From Silene conica (taxonomy: Eukaryota > Streptophyta > Magnoliopsida > Caryophyllales > Caryophyllaceae): DNA of 64,000 bases. The stretch spans positions 46,543,705 through 46,607,704 of the forward strand of contig CM055315.2 of the NCBI GenBank assembly GCA_029255685.2, written 5' to 3'. Positions 35,566 to 47,304 of this stretch are shown here, one piece after another; position 1 is the first letter of the stretch; each line of letters opens with the position of its first letter. The position numbers and the translations under genes are program-made. A model generated the notes under the pieces. That model did not search any database and was not told where the DNA came from. It was given only the letters and a program-made list of their open reading frames with translations.

Positions 35566-36388
35566 ATACGATTTAAAGGGAATTGATATATTAGATTGTG
35601 GATAATTGGTATTGCATTTTTTTTTATATAGTCGTTCCCTTTGACCTTAACTTGTGGGTGAGTAGCTTAAAGTTCATACTTTAAGTGTTGCGCACGGTTC
35701 TACGAATCCCTTTTTGGCGATATCGATGTTGGTATTGATCTTGAGGTTGGTTACTAGTATTGAGTTATGAGGATTGGGCCGTTGTGCCAAATTGTGTAAT
35801 GGTCCAGAGTGACCATGGTTATTGAGTTACTGAGTTATTTGAGTTTGAAACCGATATTGGGATGGAAGTTTTTTTTCGTGGTTTATCTCGCCAGTTCAGT
35901 CACCCCTTGTCTTTGGTCTTGGGTTCGACGACGGGAATACGATATTTGTGTACTTGGAGTAATATATATATATATATATATTTTATGAGATAGGGTAATG
36001 AGTACAGTGGAGTAATGAGCTAGGATTTGTATAATGAGGTTACGGGGACGTAACCACGTCTTAAGGAAGATAGGATTGTAAAATCTTAATGACTTTATTA
36101 TATGGCTAGTTGTTACAACCTGACTATTTAGTATATGGCGATTGTTTTTATTTGATAATCCTGATTACTTCTGTTAATAGTAATGTATTGTGTTTCGTGA
36201 AGTATCTTTTAATTTAGTTATACGCCAAACTTTGGGGACAAAGTTTTCTTAACGAGGGTAGAATGTAATAATTCGTGTTTTAAAGCTGATATATGTGCTA
36301 CTTGTGATTGTCTTAAACTTGTTACATATTTCGTTACCGTTATGGGATGGCGAAATTCGGGACGAAGTTCATTTTAAGGGGGAAAGAC
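35566..36388 (+). other. T-plus internal region after the CACTA insertion, ending in the polypurine tract
   Basis: Non-coding. It contains a TA microsatellite near 35963-35982 and two purine-rich motifs shared with T-minus: GGGACAAAGTTTTCTTAACG (from about 36234), and the sequence from about 36358 ending AAGGGGGAAAGAC just before the LTR. Confidence 0.75.
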
Positions 36389-38804
36389 TGTAATACCTCG
36401 TAATTTAGTATTGTATTTTAAAGTTTTGACGTATTGATAATTTTTGGAGCGTTGTACTCAATAATTAAACTATCGTATAAGTGTTTTAAATGCTATGTGT
36501 TACGAGTTAATAATCTATCACGTTAGTAAGCTATCACTTTAAGCGTAGGGTCTGGGCCTCGTTTGGCGTTCAAGGTACTAGCCCATTTCGTGATTTACAA
36601 ATAAGCTACACAAACTTTCTGTTCACTATGCCTACCGCCTTAAATAAGATCAAATCAAAACATATTTTACCCTAAACGACACATAGAACTACAGTGTTGA
36701 CCGACCCTTCCTCTTTCTCTTGTATTCAACGCTTCCACCATAAAAAAAAGGAAAACATCCATCTATTCAGTCATCGTCCGCACACACTTGCCCTCACAGA
36801 GCCTCCTTCCTCGCCAGTTTTGTTAAGACAAATAACCCCATCGTCATCGTCTTCAACCTCGGTAAGTCATTCGTTCACTACAACTTTCCTCCCTGATTTT
36901 TATCGTTAAAGTATTCGTATTAGGGGTTAAAGGGGATGGCATAGACCTCGAATAGACTTAATTGGATCCTTAGTGGTGACTGGGTTGGGGGATAATGGGT
37001 GGTTGATGGTTTACTCAGGCGCTTTCGGGGATGACGAGCTTTTTCAACCCGACCCGTTTTGGTCTAGACCAGGATTTAGTTGGGTGGTTCCTGGGTACAG
37101 GGAGACCACAATGGTAGTTGTATGGTAGACGTAAGCGTCGTATAGCGAGAAGTGTCGGAGGAGCGGTAAAACAGGGGCGTAGTATAGAGTTGTTGTGGAG
37201 TCTTGGGTCGGTTTGGAAGTCGAGTCCCAGGGTCTACATGAGTCTCTGGTTTATGGGTTTTTGGTCGATGGTGGTTGTCGGGTAGTTGAAGAGGCAAGGA
37301 GAGAGGGGGGTGTCTATGGCGGCAACGTCGAGTAGTAGGTTGGTAACGTGATGTGTGTGACTGTTGCGCGTAATAAGTCGGGTTTGGGAGTGGGGTTGTC
37401 GGGGACTGGCGGTCATGGGTAATTGTGTAGGTTGTGGGTATTAGTGTTTTCGGGTGGTGGATGACGGCGGTTGTGAAGGAGTAGCGTGGTGTTTGGGGTG
37501 GGTGGTTTACGTGTTTGCATGGTCGTGTATTTGCGTGTTTACGTAGTAATGCATGTGTGCTACTACAAATATTATTATAATATTATTACTTATATTATAT
37601 TATTACAATTATTATTATTATTATATTTGTTATTACGCTGACATCTATGTTTACTACTATTATTATTATATTTGTTATTCTTAATGTTATTATTATTATT
37701 AGTATTATTATCTTTATCATTATTCATATTGTTGTTATTTCTCATGGTGGGTATTATTATTTTTAATAATGTTTTATTAATTACTTGATTAGTGGATATT
37801 AATAATAGTATCTTTGTTAATGTCGTTAATTTGTGAAGGGTGGTAATTGGTTGTTTATGAGTCGGGAAGTTAATATTTTGAGGAAACTACTATTTCGGGA
37901 AAGTTTCCATTTCGGGAAACTTTCCACTTAAAGAAAGTTGCTAATTACAGTGAGTGTAAGTTGACTCAAGGGGGTTTGGGAAGTTTATTAATTCGTTACG
38001 TATACATGTTTAGGTGACGGGTTTCGCGTGGAATACTTCTAGCAAGCTTGTGATTGACTGTGCTTCTGCAATTTGAGGTAGGGGAATATTGTATACATGG
38101 TGATGAGTAATCCGTTTACTATTTGATGTTAACTACGTACATCTTATTGTATAAATGGTGTTATACTGTATTTAATTTACTGTACCTTTCTGTGATACGA
38201 TACGATGTGGTGACTACTAGGTCTTGTGATATGGAGCGGAGTATATTGGGTCTTGTGATTGGTGTGGAGATATTGGGTCTTGTGATTTGGTGCGGAGATA
38301 ATGGGTCTTGTGATACGGTGCGGAGATAATGGGTCTTGTGATACGTTGTGGAGATAATGGGTCTTGTGATACGGAGTGGAGAATATTGGGTCTTGTGATT
38401 CGGAGTGGAGATGATTGACTTTCTATTTATAGTAATGCTTGACTGCTTATTTTCCTCTACTCAACCTCGTGGTTGACCCTGTGTATTCTTGATCACCTGT
38501 GATGAACCAATTTATTGGGGAGCAGATTGACAGGTGCTTGAGACTATGGGAGCTAAAGGGAAGGGAGAGCTTGGATCCGGACCAGACTAGAGTCTAGATC
38601 ACCATAGACATTTGTTATGAGTTGTACTTTTTTTTATAAGACAGTTTGAAGGTAGTTGTAAGAGCTTGTTTTTGAGCTTAACAGTTAATATTAAAGTACT
38701 GTGTTCTTTCCTTTGTATCTACTGCCTCGGGAAACCGAGATGGTAACACCCTTATTTATCTGGGAAGTCCTAGTTCAGACCCTTAAATAAATGAGGGTGT
38801 TACA
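36389..38804 (+). repeat. 3' LTR of T-plus
   Basis: 2416 bp, TGTAATACC to GGTGTTACA. Only the ends resemble the T-minus LTR, so the two are related subfamilies. It includes a TTA/ATT-rich tract (about 37566-37790) and a 7-copy minisatellite. No 5' partner for the target duplication is in the window; CCTTC follows at 38805. Confidence 0.83.
38221..38411 (+). repeat. 27-29-bp minisatellite in the T-plus LTR (seven units)
   Basis: Units begin GTCTTGTGAT at 38221, 38250, 38277, 38305, 38333, 38361 and 38390, each followed by a GGAG...ATTGG/AATGG variant. The 68-codon frame across it is not a gene. Confidence 0.9.
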
Positions 38805-38935
38805 CCTTCGAAGATCTTTTTCTTTAATTCTTGTATTTAATGCATAGGGATCCAATGTGTAGTCTTAAAGACTTGATTAATCACCCGGTTAATGAGTCTA
38901 ACTTTACTATATGAGGAGATTTGGCATCCAATGCT
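38805..38935. other. Unassigned spacer between T-plus and CACTA-2
   Basis: 131 bp with no recognisable feature; it should continue at 41534 on the other side of CACTA-2. Confidence 0.6.
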
Positions 38936-39668
38936 CACTACAAAACAATGCGCTCTTTGCGACGGAATTGTCCGTCGCAAAAAGGGTGAAATCCGTCGCA
39001 AATGATGTTTTTGCGACGGATTTGCGACGAACTGCATCTATCCCATATTTTTGTCGCAAAAAGTTTATTTGCGACGGATTTTTCCGTCGCAACAGTTTTG
39101 CGACGGATTGACCTTATTTTGCGACGGACTGACCTTGACCAGAAGTCAAAGTCAGTCCAGATTTGCGACGGAATTTCCGTCGCAAATAGTCCCTTTTGCG
39201 ACGGATTTTCCGTCGCAAATCTGGACTGACCTTGACTTTTGGTCAAAGTCAGTCCAGATTTGCGACGGAAAATCCGTCGCAAAGGGACTATTTGCGACGG
39301 AAATTCCGTCGCAAAGGGACTATTTGCGACGGAAATTCCGTCGCAAATCTGGACTGACTTTGACTTCTAGTCAAGGTTTGCGACGGAATTCCGTCGCAAA
39401 TTGAGACATTTCCGTCGCAAATTCCTGTATGATTTTCGGGTTTCAACCGTTTTTCCAGCTCCCCATTTCCATTGAAATGATTCATTTTTTCCCTTTTGCA
39501 TGATCTGTAAACCTGCAATTTCAGAAAAACAACCCAGCAACAAAAAACTTGTCGGAGACAAGGTTTTTAAAACGTCTTTTCATAACTAAAATGAAGGTTG
39601 TACAAATGATCATCCAACTAAAAACTAAACATAATCCGCGGTACATCAACTAAACAACCTAATAAAAC

Positions 39669-40514
39669 CTATCTAACGGTCGTGTCGGTGGGTTGTGGGG
39701 TGGCGAAATGAGTGGCCGCCCTAGCATTGTCGCCGCCATCATCGTCGAAATCGCGTCTCGGCTGAGAAAAGCCTCCCGGGTTGCAACTCTGAGTAGTGAA
39801 CTCCGCCCCCTGTTGACTTAAGTATTCTTCAATTGCCTTCAGCCTTTGGGATGTCTCGAGATCACGTTCTCTTAGCTGAGCATTCTCTCGAAGAACTCTG
39901 CCGACGATACCTGCAATGAATAGTCAAACATGATATTATATGATGATTGGGTCCCAGCACTTGAGTGACGACGACGCTCGTAAATGACTGGGGCTGCATT
40001 TCCCATACCGAGTATCAACCCTTTCTTGTTGAAACCGCCGTGTTCTTCGAAATAGATCTCGTTGTCGTCGATATCTTGCTCCGGGATCCCTTCACTTATC
40101 ATTTTCGACTTTCTTGAAAAAACTTTTTCCTACAAAACAAAAATAAAATGTGATTAGTATACGTTAATTAATTAGTAAACCAAATTACTAAAACATAAAG
40201 AAAAGTTTCTGTTAACTTACAAAGAGTGATTTGGGTTTCGTTGATAGCCAACCCTTCTTGGCATGCTTTTTTGTCTTCTCCAGCAACTTCAAGGCGGATG
40301 GTATATCCCTCCCATCTTCTCCAGCCTGCAATTTAAATCCAACGGCACTTGTTAGAAAAAACATTCAAGATTGTCAAAGGGTGAAAATTATTCAAGACAA
40401 GAAAAAGTGAATTAAAAACTAAGAAATTACCATTTCATCCATCATCTGTAGGGTGTTTTTACGACCCATAATGTGAGTACCTAAGGCCTTGCCTTTTTCG
40501 GTACTTCCCGACAT
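39669..40514 (-). CDS. Small spliced gene resembling plant Transposase_24 (PF03004-type) proteins of CACTA elements
   Basis: Predicted exons on the minus strand: 40514-40431 (28 codons from ATG, after an in-frame stop), 40325-40221 (35 codons), 40129-39961, then 39910-39669 ending in TAG. Introns 1 and 2 have GT...AG ends (GTAATT...TTGCAG and GTAAG...TTGTAG) and keep phase 0. The last join needs a very short 50-nt intron (GTGCTG...TTGCAG) or is a frameshift. The product, about 199 residues, has a KKGLILGMGN step like the K-G-x-x-x-G-x-G motif of Transposase_24 proteins, then a likely coiled coil (LRENAQLRERDLETSQRL) and an acidic/polar tail. The usual N-terminal part of the family is missing. 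A DNA-binding accessory role like TNPA is inference. Confidence 0.6.
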
Positions 40515-40849
40515 CCGGTACTATTCAAGAATATTCTAAACAAATCAACAACACTAACAATCAACAACAACGCAAATTTTATATCAAAAATCAATCGTCC
40601 TAAACATCTTAACAACATTATGCGACGGATTTGGGACGGAATTAGCTACTAACCTAATATCACTAACCACCTAACAATACTAACTAAACTAATCAAATAA
40701 CAATTAAACTAAACTAACTATTCCTAATAACAATAAAAAAACAATAATACGGAATTTGCGACGGAATTTTGCGACGGATTAAACATAACTAATTAAGACG
40801 GTATATAAATAACGAAAGTTAGTATACATACATAAGGAGAAATGGAGAA

Positions 40850-41050
40850 GGAAGAAAGAAGTGGCGGCGGCAAGGTGGCGGCGGTGAGGTGGTGGCGGCG
40901 GTGAGGTGGCAGGAGGAAGGGAGAAGAAAGGAGAAGGAGAGGAAGGAGGAGGAAGGAGGAGGAAGGAGGAGGAAGGAGGAAGGAGGAAGGAGGAAGGAGG
41001 AGGAGGCGGCTGCGGCGTGGTAGGGTGGTGGTGTGGTGGGGTGGTGGGTG
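40850..41050 (+). repeat. Purine- and GGA/GGT-rich simple repeat in CACTA-2
   Basis: GGCGGC/GGTGG runs, then repeated GGAGGAAGGA, then GGTGGTGTGGTGGGG. It lies just upstream of the small gene. Two overlapping frames here (60 and 87 codons, opposite strands) are compositional artefacts. Confidence 0.8.
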
Positions 41051-41533
41051 TCGCAATCGCTTTAAGGGTTTTAGGTTATAAGTTATGAAATCGATTTGGG
41101 GAAAAATATGACCCGCGGGGTCTGTATATTATTACTTTGCGACGGACATTTGCGACGGAATTTCCGTCGCAAAGTTGGTCAACGTCAAACCTTGACCAGA
41201 TTTGCGACGGAAATTCCGTCGCAAAAGTCAATATTTACGACGGAATTTCCGTCGCAAATCTGGTCAAGGTTTGACGTTGGCCAACTTTGTCAAGTCTGGT
41301 CAATATGTTTGCGACGGAATTTTCGTCGCAAAGGTCAATATTTGCGACGGATTTTCCGTCGCAAACTTTCCTGCCATTTGACTTTCACTTCGCGGGTCTG
41401 GGAAATTTAGGTCCGTCGCAAATTCCGTCGCAAAAGAAAAATCCGTCGCAAAGTCCGTCCCAAAACCAAATTTGCGACGGCTTTTCTATCCGTCGCAAAT
41501 TTTCCGTCGCAAAGGCAGCATTTTTTTGTAGTG

Positions 41534-43434
41534 GCGTGTTATTTTGTGATGGACATTTTCATTTGGGCTACAATTTGGACCATTAACATTAGTGATCTAT
41601 TCTGTACATTTTACTAAATTCTTGCTAAAAATGTATGCTTGGACCAACATCTTTCATATTTGCCATGCAATAAGTACTGTTTCTCCTACTTAGCCTTGCT
41701 AAGTTAGTTGTTAGCTCATTTTGACGAAAAAGCCTCTAAATTCTTAAATTCCTGCAAGAACATACTAACACAAGCAAAACAACTAGAAAGCAACATTAGC
41801 TATTAAGAACACTAAAATAAGTGTAATAATCAAGTAAAAGTGAGCTACGAATAGTGGTACATCTCTATATAAAATGGACTTATCAGTATTATTTTCATTT
41901 CCCTTCACACGAGTAACTAGATTTCTAATGCTAGGATTTAGGGGAGTCATGGTTTTAATATGTTCTCACATCTGAATTGTTAATCACAACATATAATAGT
42001 AATTAAAACGTTAGATGCATATAATTGCTTAATTAATCTGTGTAAACCCTTATCTGTATCGGGCTAATTGGAAGGGGCGAGACCTGTTGTGAACATTGAA
42101 CTATACTAATGATGACAAGATGTTAAGTTAGTATTAATTCAGGGTGAATATCAGACTGGATTGCACATTTATTCAGTACCCTTTAGACCATTTATTTGAT
42201 AGATCTTGATTTTACCTTTGACTTTAGACTTGACCATGATGAACTGATAATCCTAGCTATTTTTCCTTTATTATTTCACATCTCTTATATTCTATTATTG
42301 CTTTCTTTACTTTAATTGCTTTATTTAATTTTATTTCGCTTAGTTTAGATAAATCATTACTTTCTCCCAAAGATTTTACCTTAAGACGAACTTTAATAAC
42401 AAATAGATTTCTCTTGTCTTCTTGTGGATACGATCCCGAATTCCTTAGCTATATCAGTTAGACCACTTTGTTATCTTTGACAGGTATATGACTAAGCCCG
42501 ATCACTATTATTGAGTGCATGAGTACATTGGAGCAAGTCAATGCCTTTCAGCCTTTCCGACAAAGTGAAGGTAATCCGTTTATTTATAACGATAGGACCA
42601 AGGAGCATCCTAAACTTCAATGGTCAAGTCGGAATATGAAAACCCGTAGTCGCATTCATCCGGTTCCAATTACGTGATTCCTCAATATCGTGTTAACCAA
42701 TAGGGACGCTATAAGAGCCAAACCGAGGTAATTAGTTTAATAACCCACATCCACATCAATTTTAGCCATTAAAACATCCTCTTCCACCACCAAGTAGTGA
42801 TTTAGCTAGATTAAGGCCATATTCCAGTAGAGTTTATCCATTTAGCATAAACAGTCGACCCAAATCTCTGAACTTATCGCTCATAAAAATGCTAGATACA
42901 CATCTAATTAAGTTGGCGATGCAGAGTCCTTCATTGTACAATAACAATGAAATCTTCCTCCTCAAGGTAAAAAATCACATGAACAGGTTAATGATATTTA
43001 TTTAAGGAGCGGTACCGCCTATCAAAGTCCATAGATGCCCACAAATGAGGACAAAAAGAATTATACAAATGTAGGGGTGCGTCTCGCGATATGAAGGAAA
43101 ACATAGAAAAAGAGAAGGACGAAAGACATGTCTCTCAATCGAGTACACCAGAACTTGATCGAGGAAGTCCTACACTTGAGGACGTTCTTCTAAAAGCTAT
43201 GACAACTGAGAAAAAGAGTGAGTCTGTCCTCATTCAACTTCAGTTTCCACATTGACAACAACAATCTAAGCTCGAACAACAGTTTAAGAAATTCATGGAG
43301 TTAGTCAAGAATCTTCAAGTTAGTGTACCCTTCATTGACTTGGTCCTCAAGTGCCAGCATATGCCATGTTTTTGAAAGAATAATTGTTCAAGAAGCGATG
43401 TTTTAATAAAGTAGAGACTATGACTTTCACTTAG
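41534..43434 (+). other. Decayed Athila-type element: leader and gag remnants
   Basis: No intact gene. The phrase TTGTGGATACGATCCC near 42421 resembles the end of Athila/Tat LTRs. From about 43080 a stop-riddled frame has recognisable Athila Gag C-terminal character (for example the block ending near 43375). Boundaries are uncertain, and part of 41534-42400 may be other DNA. Confidence 0.5.
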
Positions 43435-44013
43435 GAATGCACAACTGCATTACAAGCTAACTCACTACCGAAGCTGAAAGATCCACGAAGTTTTTCTATT
43501 CCTTGTCATATTGGTAGATTAGGTATAGAGCAAGAACTTTGTGATTTAGGGGCTAGTGTTAATATTATGCCATATTCTGTATGTAAACGCTTAAATATGG
43601 GTCAACTACGTGTCACTAATATGACCTTGCAAATGGCTACCAAATCTTTAAAGCGCCCTTTATATGTATTAAAAGATGTATTCGTTAGAGTAGGGACATA
43701 TTTTATCCCGGTTGAATTCATTGTCATGGATATTGCTGAAGACTCCCAAGTACCTATCATTCTAGGACGGTCTTTCCTTAACACGGCCGTGGATCTTATA
43801 GATGTTAGGGATGGTAGTCTTACATTTTGTATTGGGGATGACACCATTACTTTTAGCATTGATAAATCACCCCATCCTCTGGATTTTAAAGCATCATGTC
43901 GCATGATTACTGCTCGTAATCCTCTTATTAATGCTGTCTTGCTTTATGTTTTCACAGGAATTCAGTTGACGCTCCCACTATTGTTTCTTATTATTGGGCA
44001 AATAAGTAGATAA
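43435..44013 (+). pseudogene. Athila-type aspartic protease remnant
   Basis: One open frame runs from about 43435 to the stop at 44013. It has the sequence leading into C-DLGAS (aspartate codon at 43543-43545), followed by VNIMPYSVCKRLNMG, typical of Athila protease, then a VPIILGRSFL block that corresponds to the hydrophobic I-L-G-R motif of retropepsins. There is no reverse transcriptase after it: within about 30 codons the sequence continues with an integrase C-terminal remnant. The active-site context is intact, but the element is internally deleted and split. Confidence 0.75.
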
Positions 44014-44119
44014 AATAGAAGAACTGATTTATGAGGATGAGCCTCGTCCTAAGTTGGAATACAACATGGATGATCGTGCTCAAGTTTACAAGGAACATAC
44101 CAATATTTGGCATGACAAT
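44014..44119 (+). pseudogene. Athila-type integrase C-terminal remnant, first part
   Basis: Codes for a segment ending YKEHTNIWHDN, like the Y-K-E-x-x-x-x-x-H-D-x-x-I region before the integrase C-terminus of Athila elements. It is interrupted by the CRM-like element (duplication ACAAT at 44115-44119) and resumes at 51773. Confidence 0.6.
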
Positions 44120-44940
44120 TGAAATGAACCAAGGTGACCTATCTACTACCTAAGTCAAGTCCAAGCTCTATTTCGTCCAAGGGGCTGCTCTAAGGCACTC
44201 TTAAGTCCTACCAAGTACATATCCTAAAGGGTGGGACATTTTTATGTCATGTTAAGTTATGTTATGTTAGTTTATGCAAGCAAAACAAATCTGATGCTAA
44301 GGTAAATAAGGGGCCACGGCTAAGCACATGCTCAAGGTTCCTTATTTCCTCTTTTGTGGAGACATCATAGAAAGCTAAAGGGATCAAATGCCTAGAAAGG
44401 AAGGTCAACAAGGGCTGTTTCAAGCATAAAAAAGGAGCTGCAAAAGGGTCTGAAAAACTGTTTTGTGTAAGGTAAAGCAAGGCAAGGTCACTATCAATGT
44501 AAGAGCAGCCTGTTTTGCTCAGTTTTTAGCCCCAAGACAGCCGTTGCCAAGGCTTGTACTTAGCTTATTTTCTGAAACTTTTGTGCACCACAAGATTAAC
44601 ATGTAATGTAGGGTGTGGATTGGTTTGCTTGGCCTATAAAAGCATCCATTCTAACACTCACAAGGCAGATTGAATTGAGCTTATAAATCAGAAACTTTTC
44701 TAAGTTTTCTAAACTACATTGCTTAGTGCTTGTAGAAGTCATTTGCTTAGTGCTTTGGCTTGTTATTTTGCTTTGCTTAGTGCTGGTAGGATAACTAGTT
44801 CTTGGTTAATGGCTGTGTGCTTAACTAAGTCCATATCCCAAGTGAAAACATCACAAGAAACGACATACACAAACCCCTCTAGACTTTTTGTTTTCGACTT
44901 CAAAAATGACTAAGTACTAAATCTAACTAGTTTTAGTTCA
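44120..44940 (+). repeat. 5' LTR of the CRM-like element
   Basis: 821 bp, TGAAATGAAC to TTAGTTCA. It carries the sequence of the last pol codons at its start because the LTR overlaps the coding end. The 72- and 64-codon frames in it recur in the 3' LTR and are not genes. Confidence 0.93.
44634..44643 (+). promoter_or_regulatory. TATA box of the CRM-like LTR
   Basis: CTATAAAAGC in the middle of the LTR; the same bases are at 51461-51470 in the 3' LTR. A start of transcription about 30 bases downstream is expected. Confidence 0.65.
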
Positions 44941-44942
44941 AT

Positions 44943-44955
44943 TGGTTATCAGAGC
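44943..44955 (+). other. Primer binding site of the CRM-like element
   Basis: TGGTTATCAGAGC, two bases after the LTR; Met-tRNA type with one extra T compared with the usual TGGTATCAGAGC. Confidence 0.8.
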
Positions 44956-45012
44956 TTAGGTTTTTCTTTGTGAGGATACATCCCTAGCTACATTAAAATA
45001 CAAAAAACAACC

Positions 45013-47304
45013 ATGAGTGAAGAGAGAATAGCTGGTATGGAGACTAAGTTGGAGACTCTACATGAGGAAGTTCAAGTCATGATGGAGGCCATGAACACCA
45101 TAATGGCTAACATCCCTACTCCAAGGAGAGGAGCACAACCAAACCGTGGAAGGGGCAGGGGGCGTGGCTTTGTGGGGGCTGGAAGAGGAGTTCACGAGGA
45201 GGAAGAGGAGGCCAACTCAGATTCCGAGGAGTCCACCATAGAAGCTCACCATGGAGGCCTCAACAAAGATGTCAAGGTAGAACTTCCTGAATTTCTTGGT
45301 AATTTAAATCCCGAGGACCTCTTAGATTGGCTTAGAAGTGTTGAGAGAGTCTTTGAGTTTAAAGGATATTCTGATTCTAAGGCTTTTAAAGTTGCTATCC
45401 TTAAGTTCAAAGGCTATGCCTCTCTTTGGTATGAGAACATGAAAAACCAAAGGAGAAGGGAGGGTAAAGAAACCATTAAGTCATGGACTAAGTTAAAAAA
45501 GAAACTCAAGGAAAAGTTTGTACCAAGAGACTACACTCAAGACATGTTTGTTAAACTCACCACCCTTAAACAAGACCAACAACCACTTGAGACTTACCTT
45601 AGGGAGTTTGAACAACTCACTCTACAATGTGAAATGAATGAGAAACCCGAACAGAAAATTGCTAGGTTTGTTGAGGGCCTAGATTACCACATTGCTAGTA
45701 GAGTCAAGATGCAACAAGTATGGTCCTTTGATGAAGCCGTGAACTTGGCTATGAGGGTGGAAAAGATGGGTAAGGGTCGAACCAATGCTACACAAAAACA
45801 GCCACAAAAACAACCTACACCTAAGCCTCCTTTTGGAACCAAAACCAATGAACCACCCACACAAAATCGAACCACCACCTTTGACAAAAAATCAGAAACT
45901 AATACCACACAAAAACAGCCCATTCCCCTCAAAAGATGCTACCAATGTCAAGGCTATGGCCATTTTGCAAAATATTGTGCTTCCAAAAGAGCCCTTAGCA
46001 CATTTGAAGTAGTCCATTGGGGTGAAGATGAGATCCTTGTGTGTGATGATATGGAGGAAGTGTCGGAGGAAGTAGAGGATGAGGTGGTGATGCCGGATGC
46101 GGGACTTAGCCTAGTCACATGGAGAGTGATGCACACCCAACCACAACCCTTAGAAATGGACCAAAGACAACAAATCTTTCGTTCTAGATGCACCATCAAA
46201 GATAGGGTTTGTAATGTGATCATAGATGGAGGGAGTTGTACCAATGTGGCCTCAAGTACCCTTGTTGAAAAACTATCTTTAACCACCCAAGAACACCCTA
46301 GTCCTTACAAATTGAGGTGGCTAAACAAAGGGGCAGAAGTTAGAGTGGATAAGCAATGTGTTGTACCCTTCTCAATTGGCAAGAACTACAATGATGAGGT
46401 CCTTTGTGATGTGTTGCCTATGGATGTTTGTCATTTGTTGCTTGGGAGGCCATGGGAGTTTAATAGAGATTCTGTCCATCATGGGAGGGATAACACTTAC
46501 TCTTTCAAGTTTAGTTCAAGGAAAGTCATACTAACACCCCTACCACCATCCATCAAAAGCACAACACCACCATCCATGCTTGAACCTTCAAGAGAGGTCC
46601 TATTGATTAATGAGGCCGAGATGTTGCAAGAACTAAGGGGGGAGGATGATGTGTACCTCTTAGTAGCCAAAACAGGCCGTGGGGAAGGAGAAGATGGGCT
46701 GTCCATAGAGGTTCAAAACTTGCTTAAGGCATATGAAGATGTGTTCCCTAGTGAGCTTCCTAGTGGCCTACCTCCATATAGAGGCATTGAACACCAAATT
46801 GATCTTATTCCGGGAGCCACATTACCAAACAAGGCAGCCTATAGGAGTGACCCAAAAGCCACACAAGAGCTACAACAACAAATTAGTGAACTCATAAGCA
46901 AGGGTTTCGTGAGAGAGTCCCTTAGTCCTTGTGCGGTTCCGGCCTTGCTTGTGCCAAAGAAAGATGGTTCATGGAGGATGTGTACGGATAGTAGGGCCAT
47001 CAACAACATCACCACCAAGTATAGGTTCCCTATACCTAGGCTTGATGACATTTTGGATGAGCTAAGTGGAGCTAAGTTGTTCTCTAAGGTTGATCTAAGG
47101 CAAGGGTACCACCAAGTGAGGATCAAGGAGGGGGACGAGTGGAAAACAGCCTTCAAGACTAAGCATGGGTTGTATGAGGGGCTTGTGATGCCATTTGGTC
47201 TTTCTAATGCACCTAGCACCTTCATGAGGCTCATGACCGAGGTGCTTAGGCCACACTTGGGGAAGTTTGTAGTTGTGTACTTTGATGATGATGCCCGTCG
47301 TTGA
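45013..47304 (+). pseudogene. gag-pol: gag-protease-reverse transcriptase (5' part) of the CRM-like element
   Basis: The ATG at 45013 opens a Ty3/gypsy polyprotein: acidic/Arg-Gly N-terminus, Retrotrans_gag domain at about residues 95-245 (W-x-N-M-K and F-V-P-R-D-Y motifs), zinc knuckle CYQCQGYGHFAKYC at about 309-322, protease with IIDGGSCTN at about 402-410, and reverse transcriptase from about residue 600 with VPKKDGSWRMCTD, DLRQGYHQVR and MPFGLSNAPSTF. At the catalytic YFDD the frame enters the solo LTR and stops after three foreign codons. Upstream of that the frame is intact, so Gag and protease could still be made. Confidence 0.9.

Larger units (their letters stand above)
28144..38804 (+). 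mobile_element. T-plus: non-autonomous LTR element related to T-minus, opposite orientation
   Basis: The last 85 bp of the 5' LTR (28144-28228) correspond exactly in length to 38720-38804 of the complete 3' LTR. A Met-tRNA primer site follows at 28232 and a polypurine tract precedes 36389. Parts of the interior are recognisably homologous to T-minus internal sequence on the other strand. There is no gag or pol. A CACTA transposon fills 31196-35562. The missing part of the 5' LTR is probably left of the T-minus array, outside the window. Confidence 0.8.
38936..41533 (-). mobile_element. CACTA-2: non-autonomous CACTA transposon with palindromic subterminal arrays and a small gene
   Basis: 2598 bp, starting CACTACAAAACAATGC; the reverse complement of the right end is CACTACAAAAAAATGC (15 of 16). 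The flanking triplets are GCT and GCG, an imperfect 3-bp duplication. Both ends are packed with GCGACGG and CCGTCGC words in inverted pairs (about 38955-39420 and 41140-41515), so this is almost certainly the transposase-binding zone. Many short frames there are repeat artefacts. A spliced transposase-like gene lies in the middle on the minus strand. Confidence 0.88.

Noticed and set aside
38907..39404. Several overlapping frames of 60-117 codons on both strands
   Set aside because: All are translations of the GCGACGG/CCGTCGC subterminal repeats.
40793..41088. Pro/Leu-rich and Gly/Glu-rich frames on opposite strands
   Set aside because: Artefacts of the GGA/GGT simple repeat.
44262..44480. 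72-codon minus-strand frame, repeated at 51089-51307, and a 64-codon plus frame, repeated at 51546-51740
   Set aside because: Located in both LTRs of the CRM-like element.
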